Below, in pieces: positions 41,548-51,622 of a DNA stretch of 64,000 nucleotides (positions are counted from its first letter, which is position 1; the number at the start of each line of letters is the position of its first letter). The notes under the pieces were generated by a model, which was not told where the DNA came from, did no database searches, and saw only the letters and a program-made list of their open reading frames with translations. Location: the NCBI RefSeq assembly GCF_022095695.1, contig NZ_JAIFZM010000015.1:1-64000 (forward strand), given 5' to 3'. The position numbers and the translations under genes are program-made. Source of the stretch: Oceanobacillus jordanicus. Lineage in GTDB: Bacteria > Bacillota > Bacilli > Bacillales > Amphibacillaceae.

Positions 41548-41585
41548 AGAAAAAGAGCAAGGAAATAGAAAATCCCTTGCCCTTC
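41548..41585 (-). terminator. ctpB terminator
   Basis: AAAGAGCAAGGA with TCCCTTGCCCTT forms an imperfect stem, followed by T residues on the minus strand, just past the ctpB stop. Confidence 0.75.
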
Positions 41586-41593
41586 TTGGCTTA

Positions 41594-43045
41594 CTAGTAT
41601 AGTTCTTCTAATGCTTTCTCTAACTGTTTGTCATCTTCGCCATTACGAATCTTATCAACAATTTGCGCTTCAATTAAGCCAGCAGTTTCTTCATCAACTT
41701 TTCCAGTCACATCTAACTCATTGTCTTCCTGGAAGTTATTTACTGCAGATTGTGTTTCTTCACTGAAATATCCATCTGTTCTTCCTGGTTCATAACCTAG
41801 TCCATCAAGCATAATTTGGACATTTTCAATTTTATCATCTGTCTGGTCGTACGCTAATGGGTCATCAATTTGAATCGGATTCGTGTAGAAATAGTCGGCT
41901 TGCTTTACTTCTACAGTAGGCTCTATCCCTTTTTCATGGACAGATTTTCCATCTGGAGATAGCCATTTATAGAACGTTAACTTAATAGAACTTCCATCAC
42001 CCATTGGCACTGCCTGTTGGACGGTACCTTTTCCAAAGCTTTTCTGTCCAACAATGTCATAGCCCATTTCTTTCATGGCTACAGCTAAAATTTCTGATGC
42101 AGAAGCACTTCCTTCATCTATAACAACACTTATTGGGTAGTCTTTTTTCTCATCAAGTTCTGAGAAATAAGGTGTTTTCTTACCGTCCTTATCTTCAATT
42201 TGTAGATATGGCATATCCTTTGGAACAAACTCTTTGAGCATTTCCTCTACAGCTGTTAAGAGTCCACCCGGATTTCCTCGGACATCAATAACCAACCCTT
42301 CTATCCCTTCCTCTTCAAGCGTTGTTAGCTGTTCTGAAAATTCTTGAGCAGTATGTTCAGAGAAGTTCGTTACTTCTAAAACTCCTGTTTTCTTTCCATC
42401 TATTTCTTTAATGCTGTTGTATACTGTTTCAAGTGGGATGGTGTCACGGACGATTGTCATATCGAAAGCTTCTGAGGCTCCAGGCCGTTGAATTTCCAAG
42501 ACAACCTCTGAACCTTTCTCACCACGAATTTTAGCCACAGCTTCATTTAAATCTAGTCCTTCCACACTTTCCCCATCAACGCTTAGAACTTGATCATTTG
42601 GACGCAGACCTGCTTTTTCAGCAGGAGAATCCTTTATGGGAGCTACAATGGTTACCATGTTATTTACCATGCTAACCTCAGCTCCAATTCCTTCAAACGA
42701 AGATTCAATCTGTTCATTAAACTGCGCCATCGTGTCTACATCCATATAGGAGCTGTATGGGTCTTCCAATGTGGATAACATACCCTGAATGGCGCCTTCT
42801 ACTAGCTGCTTATCCTCTACTTCTTCCAGATAGTTATCTTTAATCAGGGAAAAGGCTTGTTCGACCTTTCCTAACTCAGTACCGCTTATTTGGTCTGAAC
42901 TCGGGCTTGTCTCTTCACCCTGTTCGATACTTTCCTCACTATTGCCACCCTGATCTGCCAGTTGAACACCCATATAGGCACCTGCAAATCCAAGAACGAG
43001 GGCTAAAAGAAGCAACAGGATAATATGTGATTTTTTCAAACTCAT
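41594..43045 (-). CDS. ctpB: Carboxy-terminal processing protease (S41), CtpB-like
   Basis: A 483-residue secreted serine protease: N-terminal membrane anchor/signal (residues 7-27), PDZ domain about 100-180, S41 catalytic core and a C-terminal PG_binding_1 domain. The catalytic Ser is in GSASASEIL and Lys in KSFGKGTVQ. In B. subtilis CtpB cleaves SpoIVFA in the sporulation SigK checkpoint; the CtpA paralogue has other roles. Position between the M23 hydrolase/ftsX and minJ supports CtpB. Confidence 0.92.
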   Translation of the reverse strand: MSLKKSHIILLLLLALVLGFAGAYMGVQLADQGGNSEESIEQGEETSPSSDQISGTELGKVEQAFSLIKDNYLEEVEDKQLVEGAIQGMLSTLEDPYSSYMDVDTMAQFNEQIESSFEGIGAEVSMVNNMVTIVAPIKDSPAEKAGLRPNDQVLSVDGESVEGLDLNEAVAKIRGEKGSEVVLEIQRPGASEAFDMTIVRDTIPLETVYNSIKEIDGKKTGVLEVTNFSEHTAQEFSEQLTTLEEEGIEGLVIDVRGNPGGLLTAVEEMLKEFVPKDMPYLQIEDKDGKKTPYFSELDEKKDYPISVVIDEGSASASEILAVAMKEMGYDIVGQKSFGKGTVQQAVPMGDGSSIKLTFYKWLSPDGKSVHEKGIEPTVEVKQADYFYTNPIQIDDPLAYDQTDDKIENVQIMLDGLGYEPGRTDGYFSEETQSAVNNFQEDNELDVTGKVDEETAGLIEAQIVDKIRNGEDDKQLEKALEELY

Positions 43046-43171
43046 TTTTCCACCTCGATAGTTATTTGTCTAATATACGTTACATCCTATTGTACAAAAG
43101 CATACCATTATCTTCTACATATGACTATGGTTTTCTTCGACGTTTTATGAACCTCATTCACAAAATAGAAG

Positions 43172-43206
43172 AAAAAGACATCACACCAAGAGGGTGATGT
43201 CTTTTT
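43172..43206 (-). terminator. Terminator of the M23 peptidase gene
   Basis: AAAAAGACATCAC pairs with GTGATGTCTTTTT, with a short loop, and the T-run follows on the minus strand. Confidence 0.85.
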
Positions 43207-43220
43207 ATAATGTATGTTTA

Positions 43221-44651
43221 TTAGAAAAATTTCATTGGATTAACGGAATTACTTTTCGCTGCATTCCATCCACCCTCATGTACTTCAAAATGTAGGTGGG
43301 GACCTGTAGAACCGCCTGAATTTCCAGTTTGTCCAATATTTTGTCCTTGTGATACGGTTTGACCTGCTGATACAGAAATACTGCTCAAATGTGCATAAAG
43401 AGTAGTATAGGTTTTGCCGTTTAAATTATGGGTAATCATAATTGTATTACCATATCCACTCATCCAACCTGCACGAATAACAACACCGGTAGCTGCAGCT
43501 TTTAATGGTGTTCCAGTTGAAGCACCAATATCCATACCTGCATGCAATTTATCAATTCCATGAATTGGATGGTGTCTCATTCCATAGTCAGATGTTTTAG
43601 GACCAGCTGCTGGCCAGATGAACAACCCGCTACCACTTGACGGAGTGGATGAGGTGCTACCTGTACTAGAACTAGAGTTTGACGAAGATGATGAGGCAGA
43701 CGCAGTCTTTGAAGAAGATGCTTTTGCTTGTTCAGCCTGTCTCTTCTCTGCTTCTCTCTTTTCAGCTTCTTTTCTTGCTGCCTCTTCACGTGCTAATTGC
43801 TCTAATTTACCTTTTTCTGATTCTGCTAGATTCTTAGCTTTTTCTACAGCTTCAGCCTGTGCTGCAAGAATTTGTTGCTCATCTTCAAGGCTAATTTTGT
43901 ATTCTTCAAGATCCGTATACTCTTTTTCTAATTTGGCCATTAATGTTTTCTTTTGATCTTTTTGGTCAGCCAAATCATCTTTAAGAGCTACAAGTTCTTC
44001 TTTTTGTCCTTCTAACGCAACTTTCTTTTTCTCAACTGATGCCTTACTTTCTTCTACTTCCGCCTTGTTAGCCTCAAGAGAATCTTTATCAGCCTGTTGT
44101 TCCTCTAAAATGGTTTTATCTTGATCCATTATCGTATTAACTGCAGAACTTCGGTTGATAAAATCTCCAAAGCTTTTTGAACCTAGTATAACTTCGATAT
44201 ATTTCATATCTCCGCCACTCTTTTGAATCGCGCGTAGACGTTTTTTAATAAGCTCGTCCCGCTCTTTAATTCGTTCTTTCAATACCTTTATTTCTTCTTT
44301 TAATTCTATCATTCTATCTTCTAGCTTTTTAATTTCATCATTTGTTGATGTAATTTCTTGTTCCTTTGTTGCAATATCATTTTGTGTTTTGGTTAACTTG
44401 TCGTCAATTGATTTAATTTGAGTGTCAACTGTACTCTGTTCTTCTTCATTCTCGTTCATTTTGCCTTCTGTATCACTCTTATCACCTGAAATACTTCCTT
44501 GTTGCTCTTTTAATTCACTCTGTTCTTTTTCTAATTCGTTGATTTTGTTTTCAAGTCCATCAATTGATTCTGCTGAAGCTGTATTCCCACTAAAGGAAAT
44601 GCCGGTGACTGCCAGTGTTGTTGCAAGCATTAATGAAGCATACTTTTTCAT
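43221..44651 (-). CDS. Secreted murein hydrolase activator/endopeptidase, coiled coil + M23
   Basis: A 476-residue exported protein: signal peptide ending near ASA (residue 27), a long charged coiled coil (about 28-290, EnvC-like), a Ser-rich low-complexity linker (about 310-345) and a C-terminal LytM/M23 domain. The zinc ligands HPIHGIDKLHAGMD and HLHFEVH are intact, so it is probably an active endopeptidase. Lying next to ftsEX, it is a candidate for the wall hydrolase gated by FtsEX, as EnvC and CwlO are elsewhere. Confidence 0.9.
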   Translation of the reverse strand: MKKYASLMLATTLAVTGISFSGNTASAESIDGLENKINELEKEQSELKEQQGSISGDKSDTEGKMNENEEEQSTVDTQIKSIDDKLTKTQNDIATKEQEITSTNDEIKKLEDRMIELKEEIKVLKERIKERDELIKKRLRAIQKSGGDMKYIEVILGSKSFGDFINRSSAVNTIMDQDKTILEEQQADKDSLEANKAEVEESKASVEKKKVALEGQKEELVALKDDLADQKDQKKTLMAKLEKEYTDLEEYKISLEDEQQILAAQAEAVEKAKNLAESEKGKLEQLAREEAARKEAEKREAEKRQAEQAKASSSKTASASSSSSNSSSSTGSTSSTPSSGSGLFIWPAAGPKTSDYGMRHHPIHGIDKLHAGMDIGASTGTPLKAAATGVVIRAGWMSGYGNTIMITHNLNGKTYTTLYAHLSSISVSAGQTVSQGQNIGQTGNSGGSTGPHLHFEVHEGGWNAAKSNSVNPMKFF

Positions 44652-44703
44652 TGTTTTGCTTTCCCCTTCCCTCTGTACAATAATGGTATTTTTTAAAATC
44701 GAG

Positions 44704-45597
44704 CTAGACTTTTAGGAATTTACGTACACTCATCACACTGCCCCATATTCCAATAAAAGCGCCGATTCCCAGGATAATCAAGGAAAGCTGCCATGCGAAT
44801 GGATTAAATGGTAATATTTCTACAAAGCTGTATGAGATACGTTCACTTACATTGTTCGCCAGATAGTAATAGCCTGTAAGGATTACTCCTATTGGGATGA
44901 TAGATCCTAATATACCAAGCATTAACCCCTCAATAATGAACGGCCATCTGATAAATCCATTTGTTGCTCCAACGAGTTTCATAATACCAATTTCTCTACT
45001 ACGTGCCATAATTGTAATTTTAATTGTATTTGAGATTAGGAATATTGCTGTAAATACTAGTCCGATGATTAAAGCCAATCCAATATTTCTTGCGTATTCA
45101 GTAAAGGTAAATAATCTTTCAACTACGCCTTTACCATAACTCACTTCTTGTACCCCTTCGAGATCACTTATTTGATTTGCAACATCTATAGTGTCTTCTG
45201 GGTCAGCTGTTTTGACGACATAGACGTGGTTTAGAGGGTTATCCTGTTCAAATAATTCCCAGGACCGTCCTTCATCTCCCATGCTTTCAATAAGGTTTGC
45301 GAGTTCATCATCTTTTGATGAAAAGACGACCGTCTGTACACCATTAATCTGTTCTATCTCATTGCCTAGTTCTGTGATTTCTTCTTCATTTAATGTCAAG
45401 TCAATCAATGTACTGATTTCTACGTCTTCTTCTATGTTATCTGCCATTTGATTCAGGTTTAACATGAGTGCCAGGAATGCTCCAACTAAAATTAACGTTG
45501 TGGTAACAGCCCCTACGGATGCCACCGTCATCCAACCGTTTCGGGCTATATTTTTGAAACCTTCCCGTAGATGTCGCATTATTGTTTTAAATTTCAT
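44704..45597 (-). CDS. ftsX: Cell division ABC permease FtsX
   Basis: A 297-residue permease with four membrane segments: one near the N-terminus, a large extracellular loop (about 60-165) and three in the C-terminal FtsX/MacB domain. With FtsE it transmits ATP hydrolysis to a peptidoglycan hydrolase outside. The start is [10 protein letters not shown], behind GAGGTGAC; it overlaps the ftsE 3' end by 11 bases. Confidence 0.95.
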   Translation of the reverse strand: MKFKTIMRHLREGFKNIARNGWMTVASVGAVTTTLILVGAFLALMLNLNQMADNIEEDVEISTLIDLTLNEEEITELGNEIEQINGVQTVVFSSKDDELANLIESMGDEGRSWELFEQDNPLNHVYVVKTADPEDTIDVANQISDLEGVQEVSYGKGVVERLFTFTEYARNIGLALIIGLVFTAIFLISNTIKITIMARSREIGIMKLVGATNGFIRWPFIIEGLMLGILGSIIPIGVILTGYYYLANNVSERISYSFVEILPFNPFAWQLSLIILGIGAFIGIWGSVMSVRKFLKV

Positions 45598-46273
45598 AGC
45601 CGTAGTCACCTCGGTGTTCGTCTCGTGCAATTAAGCCATCCTCGATTGCAATGACACGTTTCTTGATTGTGTTTACAATTTCTTTGCTGTGGGTCGCCAT
45701 TAGAATGGTTGTGCCTCTAGCATTAATCTCTTCAAAGGTCTTCATAATCCCCCAAGAAGTATCCGGATCCAAGTTACCTGTAGGCTCATCTGCGATAACA
45801 ATCTTAGGATTGTTGACTATTGCCCGGGCAATAGATACTCGCTGTTGTTCTCCCCCTGATAGCTCATCCGGAATAAATCTTGCTTTATTCTTTAATCCTA
45901 CAAGATCTAATACATCCATAACACGGGTGCGAATTTTACGTGGAGATTCCTCAATAACTTCTAAAGCAAACGCTATATTTTCATAGACTGTTAGTTTAGG
46001 AAGCAATTTAAAGTCCTGAAAGATTACGCCTATATCCCGTCTTAAGAGTGGGATTCTCTTTTCTTTAATGTCGCCTATATTGATGTCATTAATTAGAATG
46101 CTACCTTTGGTCGGTTTTACTTCTCGGTAAATCAATTTAATAAATGTAGATTTCCCGGCACCACTTGGACCGACAATATAGACAAACTCACCCTGCTTTA
46201 TATCAATACTAATACCATTTAGTGCAGTAACACCATTGGCATATGTCTTATATACATCGTTCATTAATATCAT
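45587..46273 (-). CDS. ftsE: Cell division ABC ATPase FtsE
   Basis: A 228-residue ATPase: Walker A GPSGAGKS, signature [14 protein letters not shown], Walker [13 protein letters not shown]. The start at 46273 (MILMNDVYK) follows AAAGGTG; the longer frame to 46387 begins with 38 residues that have no ribosome site and do not look like FtsE. Coupled to ftsX. Confidence 0.96.
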   Translation of the reverse strand: MILMNDVYKTYANGVTALNGISIDIKQGEFVYIVGPSGAGKSTFIKLIYREVKPTKGSILINDINIGDIKEKRIPLLRRDIGVIFQDFKLLPKLTVYENIAFALEVIEESPRKIRTRVMDVLDLVGLKNKARFIPDELSGGEQQRVSIARAIVNNPKIVIADEPTGNLDPDTSWGIMKTFEEINARGTTILMATHSKEIVNTIKKRVIAIEDGLIARDEHRGDYGYEI

Positions 46274-46550
46274 ATAATCACCTTTGCTTTTTTGGTTAAC
46301 TTCTACTTGGCTGTGTTCTAGCCCATTAATAATTTTCGTTCGGAGTTTATGTACGCAATACTTACCTAGTATAACATCTTTCGCCACGATTTTTAGACAT
46401 AAAATTATTACATTTGTATTTCAATGTTACACGCATGGTATTAATTGTCAGTAGTTGTAGGAACATGTATTTTACCCGCTCTATTACAAGTAATATTCGA
46501 TTAAATAAATGCTTTTTTGACGTTTGTTACATATATTTTTCTGAACATAA

Positions 46551-46586
46551 AAAAAGGCCTAACGCTTAGTAAGCATTTAGACCTTT
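46551..46586 (-). terminator. cccB terminator
   Basis: An imperfect stem (AAAGGCCTAA..GCTTA with TAAGC..TTTAGACCTTT) followed by T residues on the minus strand just past cccB. Confidence 0.7.
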
Positions 46587-46591
46587 ATCCT

Positions 46592-46963
46592 TTATTTCTT
46601 TTCAGCTAACCAATTTGCCAGAAGCTCAACATCGTCTCCGCTTGCTTGTCCAGCAGGCATTGAACCTTGTCCATTTTTAATAATATCTGCAATTTCATCT
46701 GCCGAATGCTTTGATCCTACATTGGTTAAAGCAGGACCTACTCCACCAGATAAATCGGCTCCGTGACAGCTAGAACAGTTGCTCTGGAAAGCTTCTTCTG
46801 CAGCTGCAGTATCAACGGTGCCACCTTCACTTTCTTCACCTTGATTGGCACCTTCTTCTGTTGCCCCATCTTCTGCTGGTTCTTCTGAAGAATCATCTCC
46901 ACCACCACAGGCTCCTAATACAAGGGCAGATCCAAATAGTACGGTAAATAACCATTTTTTCAT
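46592..46963 (-). CDS. cccB: Cytochrome c-551 lipoprotein
   Basis: A 123-residue membrane-anchored c-type cytochrome. The lipobox VLGAC gives an acylated Cys at residue 19, then a Gly/Glu-rich acidic linker (about 20-50) and one haem site, CSSCH, with the distal Met probably in GQGSMPAG. It carries electrons to terminal oxidases outside the membrane. In B. subtilis cccB sits beside ftsEX and prfB as here. Confidence 0.93.
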   Translation of the reverse strand: MKKWLFTVLFGSALVLGACGGGDDSSEEPAEDGATEEGANQGEESEGGTVDTAAAEEAFQSNCSSCHGADLSGGVGPALTNVGSKHSADEIADIIKNGQGSMPAGQASGDDVELLANWLAEKK

Positions 46964-47180
46964 AGCATAGTTACCCCCTTATAAACTTAATTTTACGTTT
47001 CAAGGGTTATTATATCCTATTTGCTGTTTTTAAAACCGCTTATTACAGATCCATCCACCAATCCTCATAGAAAAATATGGTTAGAGAACCAACTATGATA
47101 AGGCTATTTCAATTTGTAACAAATTTATGACAAAAGCTTAGTACAAGTATACACTAGGCTAAGGCAAGTAAACTCCTCGC

Positions 47181-48282
47181 CTAACCCATCTGGGAACGTA
47201 GGTATGCATCAATAAATGGATCGATTTCGCCATCCATAACCGCCTGCGTATTCCCCATTTCGGTATTTGTACGATGATCTTTTACCATAGAGTATGGGTG
47301 GAACACATAAGATCGAATCTGACTTCCCCAACCAATTTCTTTCTGTTCACCACGAATTTCAGCTAGTTCTTGTTGTTGCTTTTCAATTTCCAGTTGATAC
47401 AATTTAGACTTTAACATCTTCATTGCAGCTTCCCTATTTTTAATTTGCGACCGCTCATTTTGACAGGTGACGATAACATTTGTAGGGACATGTGTAATAC
47501 GAACAGCCGAGTCTGTCGTGTTAACATGCTGGCCACCTGCACCACTTGCTCTGTACGTGTCCACCTTAAGATCTTCTGTTCTAATATCGATATCCACGTC
47601 ATCTGACATTTCTGGCATAATATCACAGGAAGCAAAAGAAGTATGTCGTCGACCAGAAGAATCAAATGGTGATATTCTAACAAGTCGATGAACCCCTTTT
47701 TCTGCCTTCAAATAACCGTAGGCATTATGGCCTTTAATTAGAAGGGTAACACTTTTAACACCAGCTTCTTCTCCCGCAAGATAATCGAGCATTTCCACTT
47801 TGAAATCTTTTGCTTCGGCCCAGCGTTGGTACATTCGCAACAGCATACTTGCCCAATCCTGTGATTCTGTTCCCCCTGCACCTGGATGCAACTCTAAAAT
47901 AGCATTGTTTGCGTCATATGGCTCACTTAAAAGCATTAACAATTCAAACTCATTTATATCGGAGATAATTTCTGTCATCTCTCCTGATAACTCCTGAAAA
48001 AGCTCTTGATCATTTTCCTCTTTTACAAGCTCATACGATACTTCCAGATTCTCAATTCTTTCCTCTAATGCTTCAAAGTTTTCCGAATAGCTTTTCAATC
48101 CATTTACTTCGTTTATTACTTTTTGAGCAGTTTCCTGATCATTCCAAAATCCTGGATCAGCCATTTCTAGTTCAAGCTCTTGGATACGTGCCTTTTTATT
48201 ATCTAGGTCAAAGAGACCCCCTAAAGTTCTCTATTCGGGTATTTAATTTATCTAATTCATTTCTTATTTCCGCTAATTCCAT
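47181..48282 (-). CDS. prfB: Peptide chain release factor 2 (programmed +1 frameshift)
   Basis: RF2 reads UAA and UGA stops. The first 24 codons start at ATG 48282 behind AGAGGTGA and end at TGA 48208-48210. Reading then continues in the +1 frame from 48209 to 47181, giving about 366 residues, the usual RF2 length. The anticodon-like SPF ([11 protein letters not shown]) and catalytic GGQ ([10 protein letters not shown]) are present. Starting only at the internal ATG (48164) would lose the N-terminal domain. Confidence 0.96.
48206..48222 (-). other. RF2 autoregulatory +1 frameshift site
   Basis: On the minus strand AGGGGG, three bases, then CTT-TGA-C form the classic site: the internal Shine-Dalgarno pushes the ribosome from CTT TGA into the +1 frame (GAC). 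Low RF2 lengthens the pause at UGA, raises frameshifting and restores RF2. Confidence 0.95.
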
Positions 48283-48310
48283 GTTCTTCACCTCTGTTAG
48301 TAATATGTAG

Positions 48311-48344
48311 GAAAACACTCCCTATACAAAGAGAGTGTTTTCCG
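48311..48344 (-). terminator. Hairpin after secA
   Basis: GAAAACACTC (48311-48320) pairs with GAGTGTTTTC (48333-48342). The downstream T-run is short, so it may be a partial terminator between secA and prfB. Confidence 0.55.
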
Positions 48345-48346
48345 TT

Positions 48347-50863
48347 TTAACTTCCGTGGCAATTTTTATATTTTTTCCCGCTTCCACATGGACAAGGATC
48401 ATTTCTTCCTACATCCTGTTTTTTTATAAATGGTTTACGGCTTTTCTTTTTCTCCTCTTGGTTTCCGGAGACAGCTTGCGTATTCTTGACAACTTCTTGG
48501 CGTTGTAAGTTATCTCTAATCTGTGCTTTCATAATATATTTCGCAACTTCTTCTTCAATGTTCTCAATCATGACCTCAAACATGGCGAACCCTTCAAGCT
48601 GATACTCGCGAAGTGGATCATTTTGTCCGTATGCCCGTAAGTGAATTCCTTGACGAAGCTGATCCATTTGGTCAATGTGATCGGTCCACTTAGTATCAAC
48701 GGTACGCAGAAGAATTACTTTTTCGAATTCACGCATTTGCTCTTCTGTTAATTCTTCTTCTTTTTCATCATAGCGGCTACGGACTTTATCCATAATTATT
48801 GCGTTTATCTCTTCTGGTTCTTTTCCACTTAAATCATTTTCTGTGATATCTTCTGGTGGAAGAAGGTTACCTTCCACAAATTCAACGATGGATTTTAAAT
48901 CCCACTTATCTTCATCATCGTCCTGTGTATGTGTCGCAACGACGCGATCCAATGTAGAAACAATCATTTTTTCAATGATGTCACGTAATTCTTTGCCGTC
49001 TGACTCAATCACATCAAAACGCTGTTTATAAATGATTTCGCGTTGTTCACGTAGCACATCATCATAAGAAAGGACTGTTTTCCGTGCGTCAAAGTTATTT
49101 CCTTCAACCCGCTTCTGCGCTGATTCAACTGCACGGGATACCATCTTACTTTCGATCGGCTGGCTATCATCCATACCAAGGCGCTCCATCATGGATTTTA
49201 AGTTATCAGAGCCGAAGCGACGCATTAATTCATCTTCCATAGAAAGATAAAATTGCGACATACCTGGATCACCTTGACGACCTGAACGTCCACGAAGCTG
49301 GTTATCAATACGTCTTGATTCATGACGCTCCGTACCAACTACAGCTAGTCCACCTATCTCTTTAACACCGTCACCCAGTTTAATATCTGTACCACGGCCA
49401 GCCATGTTGGTGGCGATTGTAACAGCACCTTTTTGACCAGCATTTTCAATGATTTCGGCCTCTCTAAAGTGGTTCTTCGCGTTTAACACATTATGGCGAA
49501 CTCCAGCCCTTTTCAGCATTTGGGAGATTAATTCAGATGTCTCTACAGCAACCGTACCCACAAGGACAGGCTGACCTGTCTCATGTTTTTCTTTGATTGA
49601 CTCTACTACAGCCTGGAATTTACCTTCCATCGACTTATAAATCAGATCAGCACGATCATCTCGCACTATTTCTCTATTGGTTGGGATCGCAATAACATCC
49701 ATATTGTAGATGTTTCTAAATTCTTCTTCCTCGGTTTTAGCTGTTCCTGTCATACCAGACAACTTATTATACATCCGGAAGAAGTTTTGGAACGTAATCG
49801 AAGCGAGCGTCATGCTTTCATTCTGAATTTGAAGCCCTTCTTTAGCTTCAATCGCTTGGTGTAAGCCATCACTATAACGGCGTCCTTTCATAAGGCGTCC
49901 GGTAAACTGATCGACAATCACCACTTCATCTTCTTGCACCACATAATCTGCATCACGGTGCATCGATACATGTGCCTTTAGTGCTTGGTTTATATGATGT
50001 GTTAAGGATACATTGTCAAGGTCATATAAATTCTCAATGTTGAAATACTTTTCAGCTTTTGTAATACCGTCTTCTGTAAGTTGTACACCTTTAGTTTTTT
50101 CATCATACGTATAATCGGTTTCTTTAGTTAGGTTACTAACAAAGCCATCTGCCCGCTGATAAAGGGAGGCTGATTTTTTTGAAGAACCAGATATGATAAG
50201 TGGTGTTCTTGCTTCATCAATTAAAATCGAGTCCACTTCATCAATAATGGCGAAATTCAATGGGCGCTGAACCATTTGTTCTTTGTAAAGGACCATGTTA
50301 TCACGTAAATAATCGAAGCCAAACTCATTGTTTGTTCCATACGTTATATCGCTGTAATATGCTTCACGCTTTTGCTCTTTTGTTAGCCCATTACCATTAA
50401 GGCCCACAGTCAATCCTAGAAATGAATAAAGTTCACCCATTTCTTTCGCATCACGGTCTGCTAAGTATTCGTTGACCGTAATAATATGAACGCCTTTACC
50501 GGATATTGCATTGAGATATGCAGGCATGGTAGAGGCAAGGGTTTTCCCTTCCCCTGTTTTCATTTCTGAAATATTTCCCTCATGCAAGGTCATCGCGCCC
50601 ATTAGCTGTGTCTGGAAAGGACGCATTCCAAGAACGCGTTTTGCACCTTCTCGTACTACTGCATAAGCTTCAACCAATAAATCATCAAGCGTTTCCCCTT
50701 GTTCAAAACGCTTTTTAAATTCTTCTGTTTTTAATTTTAGACCGTCATCAGTCAATTTTTCTATTTCAGGCTCCATAGCCTCTATTTGATCTACTTTTTT
50801 TTGTAATCGATTAATTTGTTTTTGGTTACCATCACCAAAAATCTTCTTAATTAATCCAGCCAT
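48347..50863 (-). CDS. secA: Preprotein translocase ATPase SecA
   Basis: An 838-residue motor of the Sec pathway. The helicase core has the P-loop MKTGEGKTL and the DEAD-like [26 protein letters not shown] marks the second half. The C-terminus carries the SecB/lipid-binding zinc motif [14 protein letters not shown]. It is the housekeeping SecA (SecA1). Upstream are a 51-residue ORF and hpf. Confidence 0.98.
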   Translation of the reverse strand: MAGLIKKIFGDGNQKQINRLQKKVDQIEAMEPEIEKLTDDGLKLKTEEFKKRFEQGETLDDLLVEAYAVVREGAKRVLGMRPFQTQLMGAMTLHEGNISEMKTGEGKTLASTMPAYLNAISGKGVHIITVNEYLADRDAKEMGELYSFLGLTVGLNGNGLTKEQKREAYYSDITYGTNNEFGFDYLRDNMVLYKEQMVQRPLNFAIIDEVDSILIDEARTPLIISGSSKKSASLYQRADGFVSNLTKETDYTYDEKTKGVQLTEDGITKAEKYFNIENLYDLDNVSLTHHINQALKAHVSMHRDADYVVQEDEVVIVDQFTGRLMKGRRYSDGLHQAIEAKEGLQIQNESMTLASITFQNFFRMYNKLSGMTGTAKTEEEEFRNIYNMDVIAIPTNREIVRDDRADLIYKSMEGKFQAVVESIKEKHETGQPVLVGTVAVETSELISQMLKRAGVRHNVLNAKNHFREAEIIENAGQKGAVTIATNMAGRGTDIKLGDGVKEIGGLAVVGTERHESRRIDNQLRGRSGRQGDPGMSQFYLSMEDELMRRFGSDNLKSMMERLGMDDSQPIESKMVSRAVESAQKRVEGNNFDARKTVLSYDDVLREQREIIYKQRFDVIESDGKELRDIIEKMIVSTLDRVVATHTQDDDEDKWDLKSIVEFVEGNLLPPEDITENDLSGKEPEEINAIIMDKVRSRYDEKEEELTEEQMREFEKVILLRTVDTKWTDHIDQMDQLRQGIHLRAYGQNDPLREYQLEGFAMFEVMIENIEEEVAKYIMKAQIRDNLQRQEVVKNTQAVSGNQEEKKKSRKPFIKKQDVGRNDPCPCGSGKKYKNCHGS

Positions 50864-51021
50864 AGTAAACGCTCCTCAATTTCAACATTTCATTTGAAAA
50901 ATAGTATATAGTCCACAATTAATAATAACACTATATAAAGAAAGATGACAACTGCTTGCCCAACTGATATACGCATGGTTCTCGAAAAATGTGATTCGTT
51001 AAGTTGAGAGTTAGTCATGAT

Positions 51022-51096
51022 ATAAAGTGAAACTTCAATCAGTGGGGGTTTTCATTCTGAAGTGGGAGTCTTACGGACGGTTGCACCGGGATAAAA
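51022..51096 (+). repeat. Dispersed hairpin repeat, copy 5
   Basis: ATAAAGTGAAACTTCAATCAG then TGGGGGTTTTCATTCT keep the left arm. The right arm is shortened to GAAGTGGGAGTC. The tail CTTACGGACGGTTGCACCGGG differs from copy 4 at one base. Confidence 0.8.
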
Positions 51097-51099
51097 ATG

Positions 51100-51132
51100 A
51101 AAAGAGCAGCCCGGGGATGAACTGCTCTTTGC
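51100..51132 (-). terminator. Terminator after the 51-residue ORF
   Basis: AAAGAGCAG (51101-51109) pairs with CTGCTCTTT (51122-51130), followed on the minus strand by TCATTTTTAT. Confidence 0.7.
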
Positions 51133-51186
51133 TTTGAGGGATGTTGAGGTTACGTTGTTGGAAGGCAACTTATCTTGCGTGGAGAT

Positions 51187-51342
51187 TTAGGATGTTCCAG
51201 TTAATGAATCTTGCCTGGCAGATATGTCTGTTACTCTTCGATTAGTTGCTGCAATAATTTCTACCAGCTGCGTGATCGTCTCTTCTTGTTGTTGTACTTT
51301 TTTTGATAATGTCACTAATAATCTTCGTTCTTTTTCACTCAT
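51187..51342 (-). CDS. Small 51-residue coiled-coil-like protein, unknown
   Basis: The frame starts at ATG 51342 behind a near-perfect AGGAGGTGTGAT ribosome site, reads MSEKERRLLVTLSKKV and ends ...DSLTGTS with TAA, then a terminator 55 bases on. The middle (residues about 10-35: KKVQQQEETITQLVEII) has the a/d hydrophobic spacing of a short coiled coil. There is no signal or membrane segment. It sits between hpf and secA, where B. subtilis has a small unrelated-looking gene (yvzG). I do not recognise a family. The ribosome site is stronger than that of many real genes here. Confidence 0.75.
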   Translation of the reverse strand: MSEKERRLLVTLSKKVQQQEETITQLVEIIAATNRRVTDISARQDSLTGTS

Positions 51343-51570
51343 ATCACACCTCCTGGTTCCATTGGCTCATTTATATCATGTAATAGGACTTTTTGGCTAA
51401 TACCCATTTTCCTGTTTCGGGTATCCATTCGACAAAAATAAAGCTAGAAATAACGTTATTCGACACGTATTCTGGACAAACAAGGCACTTTTTGAAGAAA
51501 ACCCTTATCTAAAATTAAATTTCGGTAAACCGATCTACATTTTTCGACATCTATGTTGAAGGAATGTAAA

Positions 51571-51606
51571 AAAGGCGACCCCGTCACTTGTCAGGGGTCG
51601 CCTTCG
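51571..51606 (-). terminator. hpf terminator
   Basis: AAGGCGACCCC pairs with GGGGTCGCCTT, and T residues follow on the minus strand, 17 bases past the hpf stop. Confidence 0.9.
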
Positions 51607-51622
51607 TTTTTAATTTATATTT

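Larger units (their letters stand above)
50864..51186. other. Intergenic region upstream of secA
   Basis: Over 300 bases. The left part should hold the secA promoter, which I could not place with confidence. The right part holds dispersed-repeat copy 5 (51022-51096) and the terminator of the 51-residue ORF. Confidence 0.5.

Noticed and set aside
46273-46387. N-terminal extension of FtsE by 38 residues
   Set aside because: There is no ribosome site for the upstream start, while AAAGGTG precedes the ATG at 46273, which gives the normal FtsE length.
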